A stretch of 64,000 nucleotides of DNA from Bacteroidota bacterium. GTDB lineage: Bacteria; Bacteroidota; Bacteroidia; Chitinophagales; Chitinophagaceae. The DNA is taken from NCBI GenBank assembly GCA_947461125.1, contig CANHHX010000004.1, forward strand, positions 1 through 64,000, written 5' to 3'. The position numbers and the translations under genes were made by a program. The notes beneath the pieces were generated by a model. The model had not been told where the DNA came from. It saw nothing but the letters and a program-made list of their open reading frames with translations, and ran no database searches. Shown here in pieces: positions 1-8,327 of the stretch (position 1 is its first letter; each line of letters starts with the position of its first letter).

Positions 1-1112
1 GTATTTAAATAGAGCGGATTGTTAGGCTCAATAGCGCCAAGGTATGGAAGGGATAATAATGAAGGAACATTGGCATCATCCATCATATGAAAACTACCAT
101 AACCATTTACTTCAAAACCAATAATTTTTCCAAACTGCTGGTGTTGAATAATACCATGTTGTTTGAAGGCAGCTTCTACCTGTGCTTTTAATGCAAGTGC
201 TCTTTTAGCAAGTGCTGGCTCATTAACAGCAGGTAGTTGCAATAACTCCGCCATCTTACCTAAAATATTAATCGCAAACATATTGCTAGGTACGAGGTAA
301 GGAAGTAAAGTACAATCGTCACTTGGTCTAAAGGTTGAAACAATTAAACCACATGGTTTTACTGGATACCCATATCCACTTAATGGCACACCATCGGTGG
401 CCCATGCCGTTGTGCGCTGAAAGGTATAAGGTCCATTCCCATTAAAGCGCTGCTGTTCGGTAAAAGTATCTAGAATTAATTTTTGAGCAGCTTTCCAATC
501 GGCGTCAAATACAGAAGTGTCGCCTGTTTGTTTGTAATAACCATGCGCGAGTCTTACGGGATAACAAAGGCTATCAATCTCCCACTTGCGTTCATGAATA
601 CCAGGTTGCATTTTAGTGAGATCATCTTTCCACTCACTTACTTTATTGACATCTTTATAAAATGCGTTGGCGTATGGATCCAGTAAAATACATTTTGTTT
701 GTCTATTGATAACACCTGCAATGAGTGTTTGTAGTGGCTTATCATTTTTAGTAAGTGGCAAATAAGGCCAAACCTGCGCCGTACTATCCCTAAGCCACAT
801 AGCATCAATATCCCCTGTTATCACATAGGTATCTGGCTTTCCATTTACCATTTCAAAATCGACGGTGGTGTCTAACGTGTTTGGAAAACAGTTCTCAAAC
901 AACCAACCCAGTTCTTTATTGGGCAAGTCTTTTTTAACTTGCTCAATCACTGCCTCAACAGCTGCGCTTTTAAAATTTCTATCGGCAACAGCTGGTCGAT
1001 TACTCGTATAGCTTTGTGTAAGTGGCGGCATTGCAAATCCTGTAGCTTTTTGAAGTAAAAAACCCATGCCTAATAGCGAAGACTTTTGTACAAATTGACG
1101 GCGATTGGTCAT
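1..1112 (-). CDS. GH125 exo-alpha-1,6-mannosidase, partial (3' end outside window)
   Basis: Reading the minus strand from the ATG at 1112 gives at least 370 residues with no stop before the window edge. The family (glycoside hydrolase 125) removes terminal alpha-1,6-linked mannose without a metal. Residues 101-110 read DIDAMWLRDS followed by TAQVWPYL, the family's active-site block; the aspartate at the start of this block is the likely general acid. The N-terminus (NRRQF then a hydrophobic run) looks like a Tat-type export signal, so the enzyme probably works in the periplasm. The start lies 17 bases after the stop of the GH3 gene, so the two are probably co-transcribed. The usual length is about 480 residues, so roughly the last quarter is missing only because of the window edge. 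The family call is confident; the exact substrate is inferred. Confidence 0.88.
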   Translation of the reverse strand, partial: MTNRRQFVQKSSLLGMGFLLQKATGFAMPPLTQSYTSNRPAVADRNFKSAAVEAVIEQVKKDLPNKELGWLFENCFPNTLDTTVDFEMVNGKPDTYVITGDIDAMWLRDSTAQVWPYLPLTKNDKPLQTLIAGVINRQTKCILLDPYANAFYKDVNKVSEWKDDLTKMQPGIHERKWEIDSLCYPVRLAHGYYKQTGDTSVFDADWKAAQKLILDTFTEQQRFNGNGPYTFQRTTAWATDGVPLSGYGYPVKPCGLIVSTFRPSDDCTLLPYLVPSNMFAINILGKMAELLQLPAVNEPALAKRALALKAQVEAAFKQHGIIQHQQFGKIIGFEVNGYGSFHMMDDANVPSLLSLPYLGAIEPNNPLYLN

Positions 1113-1128
1113 AGAAATAGTATTAAAA

Positions 1129-3420
1129 TTATTTTAATTGAAAAGATACTGAATTTTCAACTGCGGCGTTCGTGCCAATATAAACTTGAAAACTTCCTTT
1201 CTCACTAATATGCTTTAGATCTGCATTATAAAAACGAAGTAAATTTTCATCGATAGTGAAAGTTACTGTTTTTGTTTCTCCTTTTTTCAAAAATACTTTT
1301 TGGAAACCTTTTAATTCATTTAAGGGTCTTGTGATGCTTGCTACATCGTCTTTGATATACAACTGGACCACTTCTTCACCATCATAATTACCGGTATTGG
1401 TAAGGGTAACGGATGCTGTTATTGCTTTGGCGGCAGTAAGGGTTGGAGCAGACAAAACAGGTTTTCCATAACTAAATGTAGTATAGCTTAACCCATATCC
1501 AAAAGGCAATAAAGGTGAATTTTCAAGGTCTAAATAATTGGATTTATATTTTCCAAAAACATCGCCACCATTGGGTCTACCAGTATTGCGCACACTATAA
1601 TAAATAGGAATTTGTCCTACATTACGCGGAAAACTCATGGTTAATTTTCCTGCCGGATTGTAATCGCCATATAGTACCGATGCAACCGCATTACCAGCCT
1701 CAGTACCAGCGTGCCATACATCTAAAACTGCAGTAGCAGCATTTAATTCTTTGGCAATTGTTAATGGTCTACCATTCATGAGAACGAGTACGAGTGGCTT
1801 ACCCGTTTTAGATAATGCTTCAATTAATTTTTGTTGACTTTCTGGAATATCTAAACTAGTTCTACTCGCTGCTTCACCACTCATTTCACTAGCTTCACCT
1901 ACTACTGCAACTATAACATCAGATGCAGCTGCTACGGCTAGCGCCTCTGATAATAATGCTTGCGGCGTTCTAGTATCAATAGAAATTTTTTCACCAAACA
2001 CATTAATTTTTGCTGCAAAAACAGGATCATCAGAAATATTAGCTCCCTTTGCATACACTACCTTAGAAGCCATACCGGCTCGGTTATTAAAGCCTTCTAA
2101 CACAGCAACTGCTTGCTTGGCATCGGCATTGATAGACCAAGTACCTGGCATGTTTGAACGGTCATTAGCTAGCGGTCCAATAAGTGCAATTTTTTGACCC
2201 TGCTTCAATGGCAATACCTGATTGTCATTTTTTAAGAGTACAAAAGAACGCATGGCAGCCTCTTTTGCAAAAGCACGCTTGTCTGCACTTAACACCTCAG
2301 AAGCTCTTTCTTGTTTGAGGTATTTAAATGGATCTTCAAATAAACCCAAATCATATTTAGCTTCGAGTATTCTTTTACAAGCTGCATCAATAGCGGCCAT
2401 TGACACTTTACCTGCTTGTAATGATTTTTGCAGGGTATTTAAAAACCCTTCACTCACCATATCCATATCTAGACCTGCATTTAATGATAATGCCGATACG
2501 GTTGTTGTATCTCCCATGCCATGATTAATCATTTCGGTAACAGAAGTATAATCAGAAACAACAAAACCTTTAAAGCCCCACTGATTTCTTAAAACATTTG
2601 TAAGCAACCATTTGTTACCTGAGGCAGGAACCCCATCTACATCATTAAAAGAAGTCATCACAGAACCAGCACCTGCATCCACGGCCGCTTTATACGGCGG
2701 AAAATAATCGTTGTACATTTTGAGCTTACTCATATCTACACTGTTGTAATCTCTGCCAGCTTCTGGCGCACCATAGAGTGCAAAATGTTTTACACAAGAA
2801 AGTAATGAATAACCACTGGCAAGATTTGCATTACCCGTACCGCCCTGATACCCAACTACCATGGCTTTTGCAATAGCACTTCCTAAAAAAGGATCTTCGC
2901 CTGAACCCTCTGCAACCCTTCCCCAGCGTGGATCACGCGCAATATCCACCATGGGAGAAAACGTCCAGTTTAAACCATCGGCAGTAGCTTCTAATGCAGC
3001 CATTTTAGCCGATTTTTCTATCATTGCCAAATCCCAACTTGCAGATAATGCAAGTGGAATCGGAAACGCTGTTTTATATCCGTGAATAATATCGGAACCA
3101 AATAACATAGGAATACGTAGCCTCGATTCTCGCACTGCTAATTCCTGTACCTTTTTAATTTTTTCTAATCCGGCAATACCAAACATGCCACCTACTAAAC
3201 CTCTTTTTATTTTTCCTTCTACATCATTACTTACAACAGTACCTGTTACGGAACCATCTCCCGGAATAATTAAATTAAGTTGGCCCAGTTTTTCTTGCAG
3301 GGTCATTTTTGTCATTAAAGACCCAATGAACTGTGCCTTTGTTTGCTTTTGCGCAATACTGGGTGTAGCGACTATCAGGGCAATAAAAAACAAAAAATTA
3401 GGAATAGAAATCAAACGCAT
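1129..3420 (-). CDS. bglX: GH3 beta-glucosidase, BglX type
   Basis: A full-length family 3 glycoside hydrolase of 763 residues that releases glucose from the ends of beta-glucans or oligosaccharides in the periplasm. The order is signal peptide (hydrophobic run ending ATPSIAQ), TIM-barrel domain, alpha/beta sandwich, and a C-terminal fibronectin-III-like domain. The motif GFVVSDY near residue 290 holds the catalytic aspartate; DPRWGR and KHFALYG are family blocks. I chose the ATG at 3420 rather than the upstream ATG at 3441 because only the shorter form starts with a normal signal peptide (MRLISIPNFLFF). It is followed after 17 bases by the GH125 gene. It could finish the breakdown of oligosaccharides made by the two GH16 enzymes of the nearby beta-glucan operon; this link is inferred. 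The bglX symbol is by family resemblance. Confidence 0.9.
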   Translation of the reverse strand: MRLISIPNFLFFIALIVATPSIAQKQTKAQFIGSLMTKMTLQEKLGQLNLIIPGDGSVTGTVVSNDVEGKIKRGLVGGMFGIAGLEKIKKVQELAVRESRLRIPMLFGSDIIHGYKTAFPIPLALSASWDLAMIEKSAKMAALEATADGLNWTFSPMVDIARDPRWGRVAEGSGEDPFLGSAIAKAMVVGYQGGTGNANLASGYSLLSCVKHFALYGAPEAGRDYNSVDMSKLKMYNDYFPPYKAAVDAGAGSVMTSFNDVDGVPASGNKWLLTNVLRNQWGFKGFVVSDYTSVTEMINHGMGDTTTVSALSLNAGLDMDMVSEGFLNTLQKSLQAGKVSMAAIDAACKRILEAKYDLGLFEDPFKYLKQERASEVLSADKRAFAKEAAMRSFVLLKNDNQVLPLKQGQKIALIGPLANDRSNMPGTWSINADAKQAVAVLEGFNNRAGMASKVVYAKGANISDDPVFAAKINVFGEKISIDTRTPQALLSEALAVAAASDVIVAVVGEASEMSGEAASRTSLDIPESQQKLIEALSKTGKPLVLVLMNGRPLTIAKELNAATAVLDVWHAGTEAGNAVASVLYGDYNPAGKLTMSFPRNVGQIPIYYSVRNTGRPNGGDVFGKYKSNYLDLENSPLLPFGYGLSYTTFSYGKPVLSAPTLTAAKAITASVTLTNTGNYDGEEVVQLYIKDDVASITRPLNELKGFQKVFLKKGETKTVTFTIDENLLRFYNADLKHISEKGSFQVYIGTNAAVENSVSFQLK

Positions 3421-3503
3421 AAAGTGATTATTATTTAACAATATTAAGAAGCTTTAATGATAATTAAGTTAAATACCCGCTTAACTTTACACAAAGCAAA
3501 CGA

Positions 3504-4388
3504 ATGAAATTTTTTTTAATACCGATACTATGCATCGTAGTTGGCCATAGCAATGTACAGGGTCAAACATCGACCGCATACACCGCTTCGATAAAGTATT
3601 TTGACAGTTTACGTGTCAAAGCTTTAACAGCACAAAATGGATGGCTTAATTTAGCTGGCCTTTACTGGTTAAAGCCAGGTGATAATTCATTTGGAAGCGC
3701 TCCAAGTAACCAACTTGTTTTTAAGCATAAAAATATGCCTGTTGTTTTAGGAAAATTTAAAGTGGCAGGAACCAGGGTAAGCTTTGAATTTGATAAAGCC
3801 GTTACTAAATTTCCTAACGATTATTCAGAAGAGCTTGTACTTTTTGATCCAACAAATAAAATAGATACAAGTGTACACTTTAATCAGTTTATGTGGAGCG
3901 TAATAATACGAGAAGATAAAATTGGAGTGCGCTTTAGAGACTTAAAAAATCCGGCACTTGCAGCTTTCAAAGGCAATAAAAGATTCGCCATTAATCAAAC
4001 TTGGAATTTACCAGCAAAACTACTACCGCCAAATCCAAGTGGACTTTTTATCACCAATGTTTTAGGACAAACTACTGCCGAGGATTATGCAGGTAAAATA
4101 AGTTTTGAATACCAAGGAAAAAATTATGTACTAGACGCTATTAGTGAAGGCCCCGGAGATTTATTTGTTGTTTTTGGAGATGCTACCAATGGAATAAACA
4201 CCTACCACACGGGAAGATTTATGTATGTGCCAAGGCCCGATAATAATGGGAATACTTTTATTGATTTTAATAAAGCGTTTAATCCACCTTGCGCTTATAC
4301 CCCATATGCAACTTGCCCCATTCCACCCAAGCAAAACATACTACCATTTAAAGTAACAGCAGGTGAGTTATCAGATAAACATAAGTAA
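3504..4388 (+). CDS. DUF1684 family secreted protein
   Basis: A 294-residue protein with an N-terminal signal peptide (cleavage near VQGQ). It matches the DUF1684 family: the N-terminal block WLNLAGLYWLKPGDNSFG and the C-terminal block NPPCAYTPYATCPIPP followed by LPFKVTAGE are both typical. The biochemical function of the family is not known to me. The gene is divergent from the GH3 gene (83 bases between starts) and converges on the SusF gene through a shared terminator. It is a complete single-gene unit, and nothing links it to glycan use except position. Confidence 0.85.
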   Translation: MKFFLIPILCIVVGHSNVQGQTSTAYTASIKYFDSLRVKALTAQNGWLNLAGLYWLKPGDNSFGSAPSNQLVFKHKNMPVVLGKFKVAGTRVSFEFDKAVTKFPNDYSEELVLFDPTNKIDTSVHFNQFMWSVIIREDKIGVRFRDLKNPALAAFKGNKRFAINQTWNLPAKLLPPNPSGLFITNVLGQTTAEDYAGKISFEYQGKNYVLDAISEGPGDLFVVFGDATNGINTYHTGRFMYVPRPDNNGNTFIDFNKAFNPPCAYTPYATCPIPPKQNILPFKVTAGELSDKHK

Positions 4389-4407
4389 GGGGTTAAAATT
4401 AAAGCAT

Positions 4408-4443
4408 AAAAAAAGGGCGAACCGTTGGTTCGCCCTTTTTTCT
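4408..4443. terminator. bidirectional intrinsic terminator
   Basis: A perfect hairpin with arms AAAAGGGCGAACC (4411-4423) and GGTTCGCCCTTTT (4427-4439), loop GTT, flanked by A-runs on the left and T-runs on the right. It lies between the convergent DUF1684 and SusF genes, so it can stop transcription from both sides. Confidence 0.92.
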
Positions 4444-4456
4444 AAACTATATACTA

Positions 4457-5836
4457 CTACTTTCTAGTAAATGAATAGGTATAGTAACCACCATTTGAAA
4501 GATTAAGCACTACATCGTAGGTACCGGCTTTCATGGCAAGGTTATCGCCACCAAATTCAAGTAGGCCATCTCCACCGTTATCTCCTAGGTTTACATCCCA
4601 AGCACTGTTAAATCTAAATTTAAGTTCAGAATCTGAGGCAAGTGTAAACGTTGTTTTCCAAACCTGACCACTTCTGTCATAAGTAAGCGCCACATCTGGT
4701 GTACCATTACCCCAATTAGTAAATCCACCAACAATACCAACACCAGTTACGCGGAAATTAGACCAAGTACTATTTTTTGTATTGGCTCTTACTAAGTAAT
4801 AACCACTTGGGACGCTTAAATTACCGCCGCTTGTGCTAATAGTTGTAGCTGTTCCACCATAATTGTTACCATTCCAATCTGGTTGGCTGGTAAATTTAAA
4901 AAGTGCGCTAGATGTACCAAAGTCAATAAAGCCATGGAAATCTTCGTCGTTTTTAATAGAACCTAGTGAAGGTGCTTTATCTGGAGCCCATCCTTGATAA
5001 TCACCAGCAACAAACAACATTCCAAAAGGAACGGCTGTAACGGTGAATTTACCACGTTGGAAATCTAAACGAATTCTGTACATGCCTGTCTTTGAAGGAC
5101 CAGGGAAGTTGTCGTTAAAATTGAATCCAAAATCACCACCTAAGTTTAAATCGGTTAGTGAATTATTCGCAACTGAGTATTTATTACTCCAATCACCATT
5201 TACTGGTAATGCTAAATACTGCTGTCCACCTTTTAGGTAAAATGTACCCTGGTAAGTAACAGAATCCACTCTTGTAAACTCTTGTGTAGGAACTGGAACA
5301 GGATTGTTCCAACCGCCAATGGTTGCAGATCCTACTAAGAATAATCTTCTAGAAGTAGGAGGTTGCACGCGTGGAGGAATTACATATGGAGTAGCTGTTA
5401 ATGTTAACACATTTGATGTTAACTGATCGTTGTTGTTTCCGTATGAAGAAATAATACGTGCATCAATTTTATAAGCAACATTATAGTTAAAGCCAAAGCC
5501 TAATAAAATAGCGTTTAAGTCTCTACCTAAAAATGCATAACTCAGTCTGCCATTTAAGACAATAGAAGCCGCTTTAGAAAAATTTCTTCCTGATGAATCA
5601 ATTTGCAAAATGTATTTTACACTATTATCATCTGTAGCGTATTGTGGGTTAGTCCAAGTGAACAACACCGCAGTACTTAATGAATCTGCTGTTCGAGTAG
5701 CAATGGTTGTTGTAGAAGCTTGTAATACAACACTCTTTCCTGGTTCATACACAGTAAGAGGTGCCACTTTTTCACAAGACCACAGTGCAACTGCAAATGT
5801 GGCCGTGAAAAGCAATGTTTTTAAAATTTGTTTCAT
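4457..5836 (-). CDS. susF: SusF-like surface glycan-binding lipoprotein
   Basis: A 459-residue lipoprotein, last gene of the alpha-glucan operon. The signal peptide ends in ALWSC, with the lipid-bearing cysteine near residue 21. An N-terminal SusE-type immunoglobulin-like domain (about 35-150) is followed by three starch-binding-like modules (about 165-265, 270-360 and 365-455), rich in paired tryptophans such as GGWNNP, YQGWAP and FTNWGNG. Members of this family hold starch on the outer face of the outer membrane and do not cut it. It is 24 bases downstream of the SusE-like gene and is followed directly by a strong terminator. The symbol is by position and domain layout. Confidence 0.85.
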   Translation of the reverse strand: MKQILKTLLFTATFAVALWSCEKVAPLTVYEPGKSVVLQASTTTIATRTADSLSTAVLFTWTNPQYATDDNSVKYILQIDSSGRNFSKAASIVLNGRLSYAFLGRDLNAILLGFGFNYNVAYKIDARIISSYGNNNDQLTSNVLTLTATPYVIPPRVQPPTSRRLFLVGSATIGGWNNPVPVPTQEFTRVDSVTYQGTFYLKGGQQYLALPVNGDWSNKYSVANNSLTDLNLGGDFGFNFNDNFPGPSKTGMYRIRLDFQRGKFTVTAVPFGMLFVAGDYQGWAPDKAPSLGSIKNDEDFHGFIDFGTSSALFKFTSQPDWNGNNYGGTATTISTSGGNLSVPSGYYLVRANTKNSTWSNFRVTGVGIVGGFTNWGNGTPDVALTYDRSGQVWKTTFTLASDSELKFRFNSAWDVNLGDNGGDGLLEFGGDNLAMKAGTYDVVLNLSNGGYYTYSFTRK

Positions 5837-5860
5837 TTTTTACAATTTTAGTTGTTGTTC

Positions 5861-6691
5861 TTATTGTCTAGTTACAGTATAGGTTCCTGCTTGGAAATCC
5901 ACTGAAATTTTATAATTACCCGGAGTAGACGGACCATCAAATCCTGGATCCGCATCCTTCTTTTCTAGTGTACCAGAAAATGCATCGCCAGCTAATTTCT
6001 TATACTGTGTACCCCAAACGCCATTTTCTTGGATCATCTTGTAATTTCCACCACCTACAAAAGCAACAACGCCTTCATAAAGTGTTTCAGTTACTCTGGC
6101 CAAACGCTGAGAAGTAACAAATGGAGCGCCAAGAGGGTTAGACCAACCAGATGCAAATGCATTACCGGTTACCCATAATGTTCCTGCAGTAGGTACTGCA
6201 ACTTTTGGTGGCGGCGCATAAGGTAGAACTCTAAATGCTAAAACATTTGAAACTAATTCAGTTTGTGCAGCACCTAATGTAGCGATAACACGCACTTCAA
6301 TTCTTGCAGGTCGTCCTGGTCTTAAATTTAAATCAGAAATAACTATGTTGAAAGCCTTTTGCGTATAGGATACAGACAAGTCTTTACTAATAGATATAGA
6401 TTTTTTTCTAGCGCCTCTAAAATTAGCACCAGCAGTGTCAATTTCTAAGGTGTAATTAACGTTTTGAGAACTTACACCAGAAGCAAATTTGTAATTAGGG
6501 TTTGTCCAATTAAAGGTAACGCCCAAATTATCTTCTGTTAAAAAGTTTAGTGCAATGCTATCGCTAGAAGTGGCAGTAAGCACTGGAGCCTTACCACCCA
6601 TATAGGTATCTTTTGCCTCGTCTTTTTCACAAGCAGCAAAGAATACGATTGCAAGGCTCACGTAAACTAGTGATTGAATTATTTTTTTCAT
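5861..6691 (-). CDS. susE: SusE-like surface glycan-binding lipoprotein
   Basis: A 276-residue lipoprotein with signal peptide ending FFAAC. A SusE domain (about residues 30-165) is followed by one SusF/SusE-type binding module (about 175-275; GTLWVTGNAFASGW and the C-terminal GNYKISVDFQAGTYTV). Bacteroides thetaiotaomicron SusE is longer, with two such modules, so this is a shorter version. The ATG at 6691 is preferred over the ATG at 6718, because only the former puts the signal peptide at the N-terminus. It lies 30 bases downstream of SusD and 24 bases upstream of SusF. Confidence 0.83.
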   Translation of the reverse strand: MKKIIQSLVYVSLAIVFFAACEKDEAKDTYMGGKAPVLTATSSDSIALNFLTEDNLGVTFNWTNPNYKFASGVSSQNVNYTLEIDTAGANFRGARKKSISISKDLSVSYTQKAFNIVISDLNLRPGRPARIEVRVIATLGAAQTELVSNVLAFRVLPYAPPPKVAVPTAGTLWVTGNAFASGWSNPLGAPFVTSQRLARVTETLYEGVVAFVGGGNYKMIQENGVWGTQYKKLAGDAFSGTLEKKDADPGFDGPSTPGNYKISVDFQAGTYTVTRQ

Positions 6692-6721
6692 ACAATTGAT
6701 TTTAAATGTTTCAGACAAGTA

Positions 6722-8299
6722 TTAATAACCTGTGTTTTGAACTAAATTAGGATTAGATGAAATGTCTGCAGAAGGAATAGGATACAATCTTCTAAATGCA
6801 TCTACATTGGTTCCACCTCTAACACCACCTTTCCAAGGCCATAGATAAGAAGATTCTACAAATCTATTGTAACGGATAAGGTCTGTTCTTCTAAATCCTT
6901 CCCAATATAATTCTCTTGCACGCTCATCTAAAATGAAATCTAAATTTAATTGTGATGCGGTAATAGTGCTTGCACCAGCTCTTGTTCTTAACGCATTGAT
7001 ATAGCTTAAAGCAGTACCTGCATCACCTGTTCCACCTCTTAATACCGCTTCGGCGTATACCAAGTTCATTTCTGCAGAACGGAAAATTGGGAAATCAATA
7101 TCTACCCAAATTAAATTTTTACCTGGGGTACCATTCATATTGATATTTCTATATTTAGTAATGGCATAACCATCTGTAAATTTAGTTAAGTCATTGATAT
7201 CTGCAGATTGACCACTGGTATGAAACTGAGAACGCTTATCGGCAGTACCTGTTAAGTCAGGAAACTTACTAGACAATGCAGTTGTGGTTCTTAAACCACC
7301 CCAACCACCATCAACACCAAATTGTGCAGCAACCATGTTGCCACCTACCGGTGCGTGTGTTAAGAAGGTAGTACCACCCCAGTTTTGTGTTCTTAAACCA
7401 TCATAGTTAATGGTTAAAATAAACTCAGAAGTGTTTACGTTGTTGTCTGCACGCATTAATTTAGTGTAGTCACTGATTAAAGAATAACCAGCATCTAATA
7501 CTCTTTTTGCATAGGTAGCAGCATCTGTATTTCTAGCAGTACCTGTATACACTTGTGCATTCAAATATAAACGAGCAAGTAATGCCCATGCAGCAGCTTT
7601 ATCTGCACGACCATATTCATTTCTACGCGCATCTACTAAATCAGCGTCGATTGCTCTTAGTTCAGATTCAACGTAAGCAAAAATTTGAGCACGTGTTCTT
7701 TGCTTTGGCATTACAGAACCTAAGGCTTCTGCATCCGTTACAAAAGGAATGTTACCGAATAAATCCATCAAAATAGAATATTGGTAAGCACGTAAGAATC
7801 TAGCTTCTGCTCTGTATCTCTTAATTGCCTCTGCATCTACACCCGTAATTCCTTTAGAAGCAACATTCGCATCTGATGATTGACGAATAAAGTCGTTTGC
7901 TAAAGTGATTTGATAGTAAGAACGATAGTAAAGACCTGTTAACATTGGATTGCTCGCAGACCAGTTCATGTTATGGAAGTCTTGAATACCTGGATCACCC
8001 CAAGAAACAACCGCTTCATCGGTACTTAATTCTTGAGCTTTCCAATAAAGGCGTAAGAAGTCAGAAGTACCTTCATCGATACCCTGTATATCTCCATTAC
8101 CTGAAGGACCAGCATTTCCTGTTAATGCATAGCTCGCATATACTTTTGCGAAAGCTTGCCTATACCCATTTGCGTCGGCATAAACGGTTGCTGATGTAAC
8201 ATCATTGGTAGGTAACAAATCCAAAGTTTTGTTACAAGATGTCAACACAACAAACGCTCCAACGATGGCTATGATTTGTTTGTATAGATTATTTTTCAT
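6722..8299 (-). CDS. susD: SusD/RagB family nutrient-binding lipoprotein (alpha-glucan operon)
   Basis: A 525-residue SusD-family outer-membrane lipoprotein, the lid that captures oligosaccharide and passes it to the SusC pore. The lipobox ends VVLTSC, and tetratricopeptide-like helices follow (RYRAEARFLRAYQYSILMDLFG is split around residue 170). The C-terminal SusD/RagB signature ERARELYWEGFRRTDLIRY is clear, and the protein ends in NTGY as many family members do. The start at 8299 (MKNNLYKQ) is chosen over the in-frame ATG at 8338, which would overlap SusC and spoil the signal peptide. The gap to the SusC stop is 28 bases. Confidence 0.92.
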   Translation of the reverse strand: MKNNLYKQIIAIVGAFVVLTSCNKTLDLLPTNDVTSATVYADANGYRQAFAKVYASYALTGNAGPSGNGDIQGIDEGTSDFLRLYWKAQELSTDEAVVSWGDPGIQDFHNMNWSASNPMLTGLYYRSYYQITLANDFIRQSSDANVASKGITGVDAEAIKRYRAEARFLRAYQYSILMDLFGNIPFVTDAEALGSVMPKQRTRAQIFAYVESELRAIDADLVDARRNEYGRADKAAAWALLARLYLNAQVYTGTARNTDAATYAKRVLDAGYSLISDYTKLMRADNNVNTSEFILTINYDGLRTQNWGGTTFLTHAPVGGNMVAAQFGVDGGWGGLRTTTALSSKFPDLTGTADKRSQFHTSGQSADINDLTKFTDGYAITKYRNINMNGTPGKNLIWVDIDFPIFRSAEMNLVYAEAVLRGGTGDAGTALSYINALRTRAGASTITASQLNLDFILDERARELYWEGFRRTDLIRYNRFVESSYLWPWKGGVRGGTNVDAFRRLYPIPSADISSNPNLVQNTGY

Positions 8300-8327
8300 T
8301 GTTATATTTTTTGTACAATTGATTGAA

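Noticed and set aside
483-686. 67-codon plus-strand open frame
   Set aside because: It is antisense to the conserved GH125 coding region.
3421-3441. Longer N-terminus of the GH3 enzyme from the ATG at 3441
   Set aside because: It would put seven polar residues ahead of a normal signal peptide.
3482-3489. TAACTTTA as a -7 element for the DUF1684 gene
   Set aside because: It has one mismatch and no TTTG 19 bases upstream; too weak to list as a promoter.
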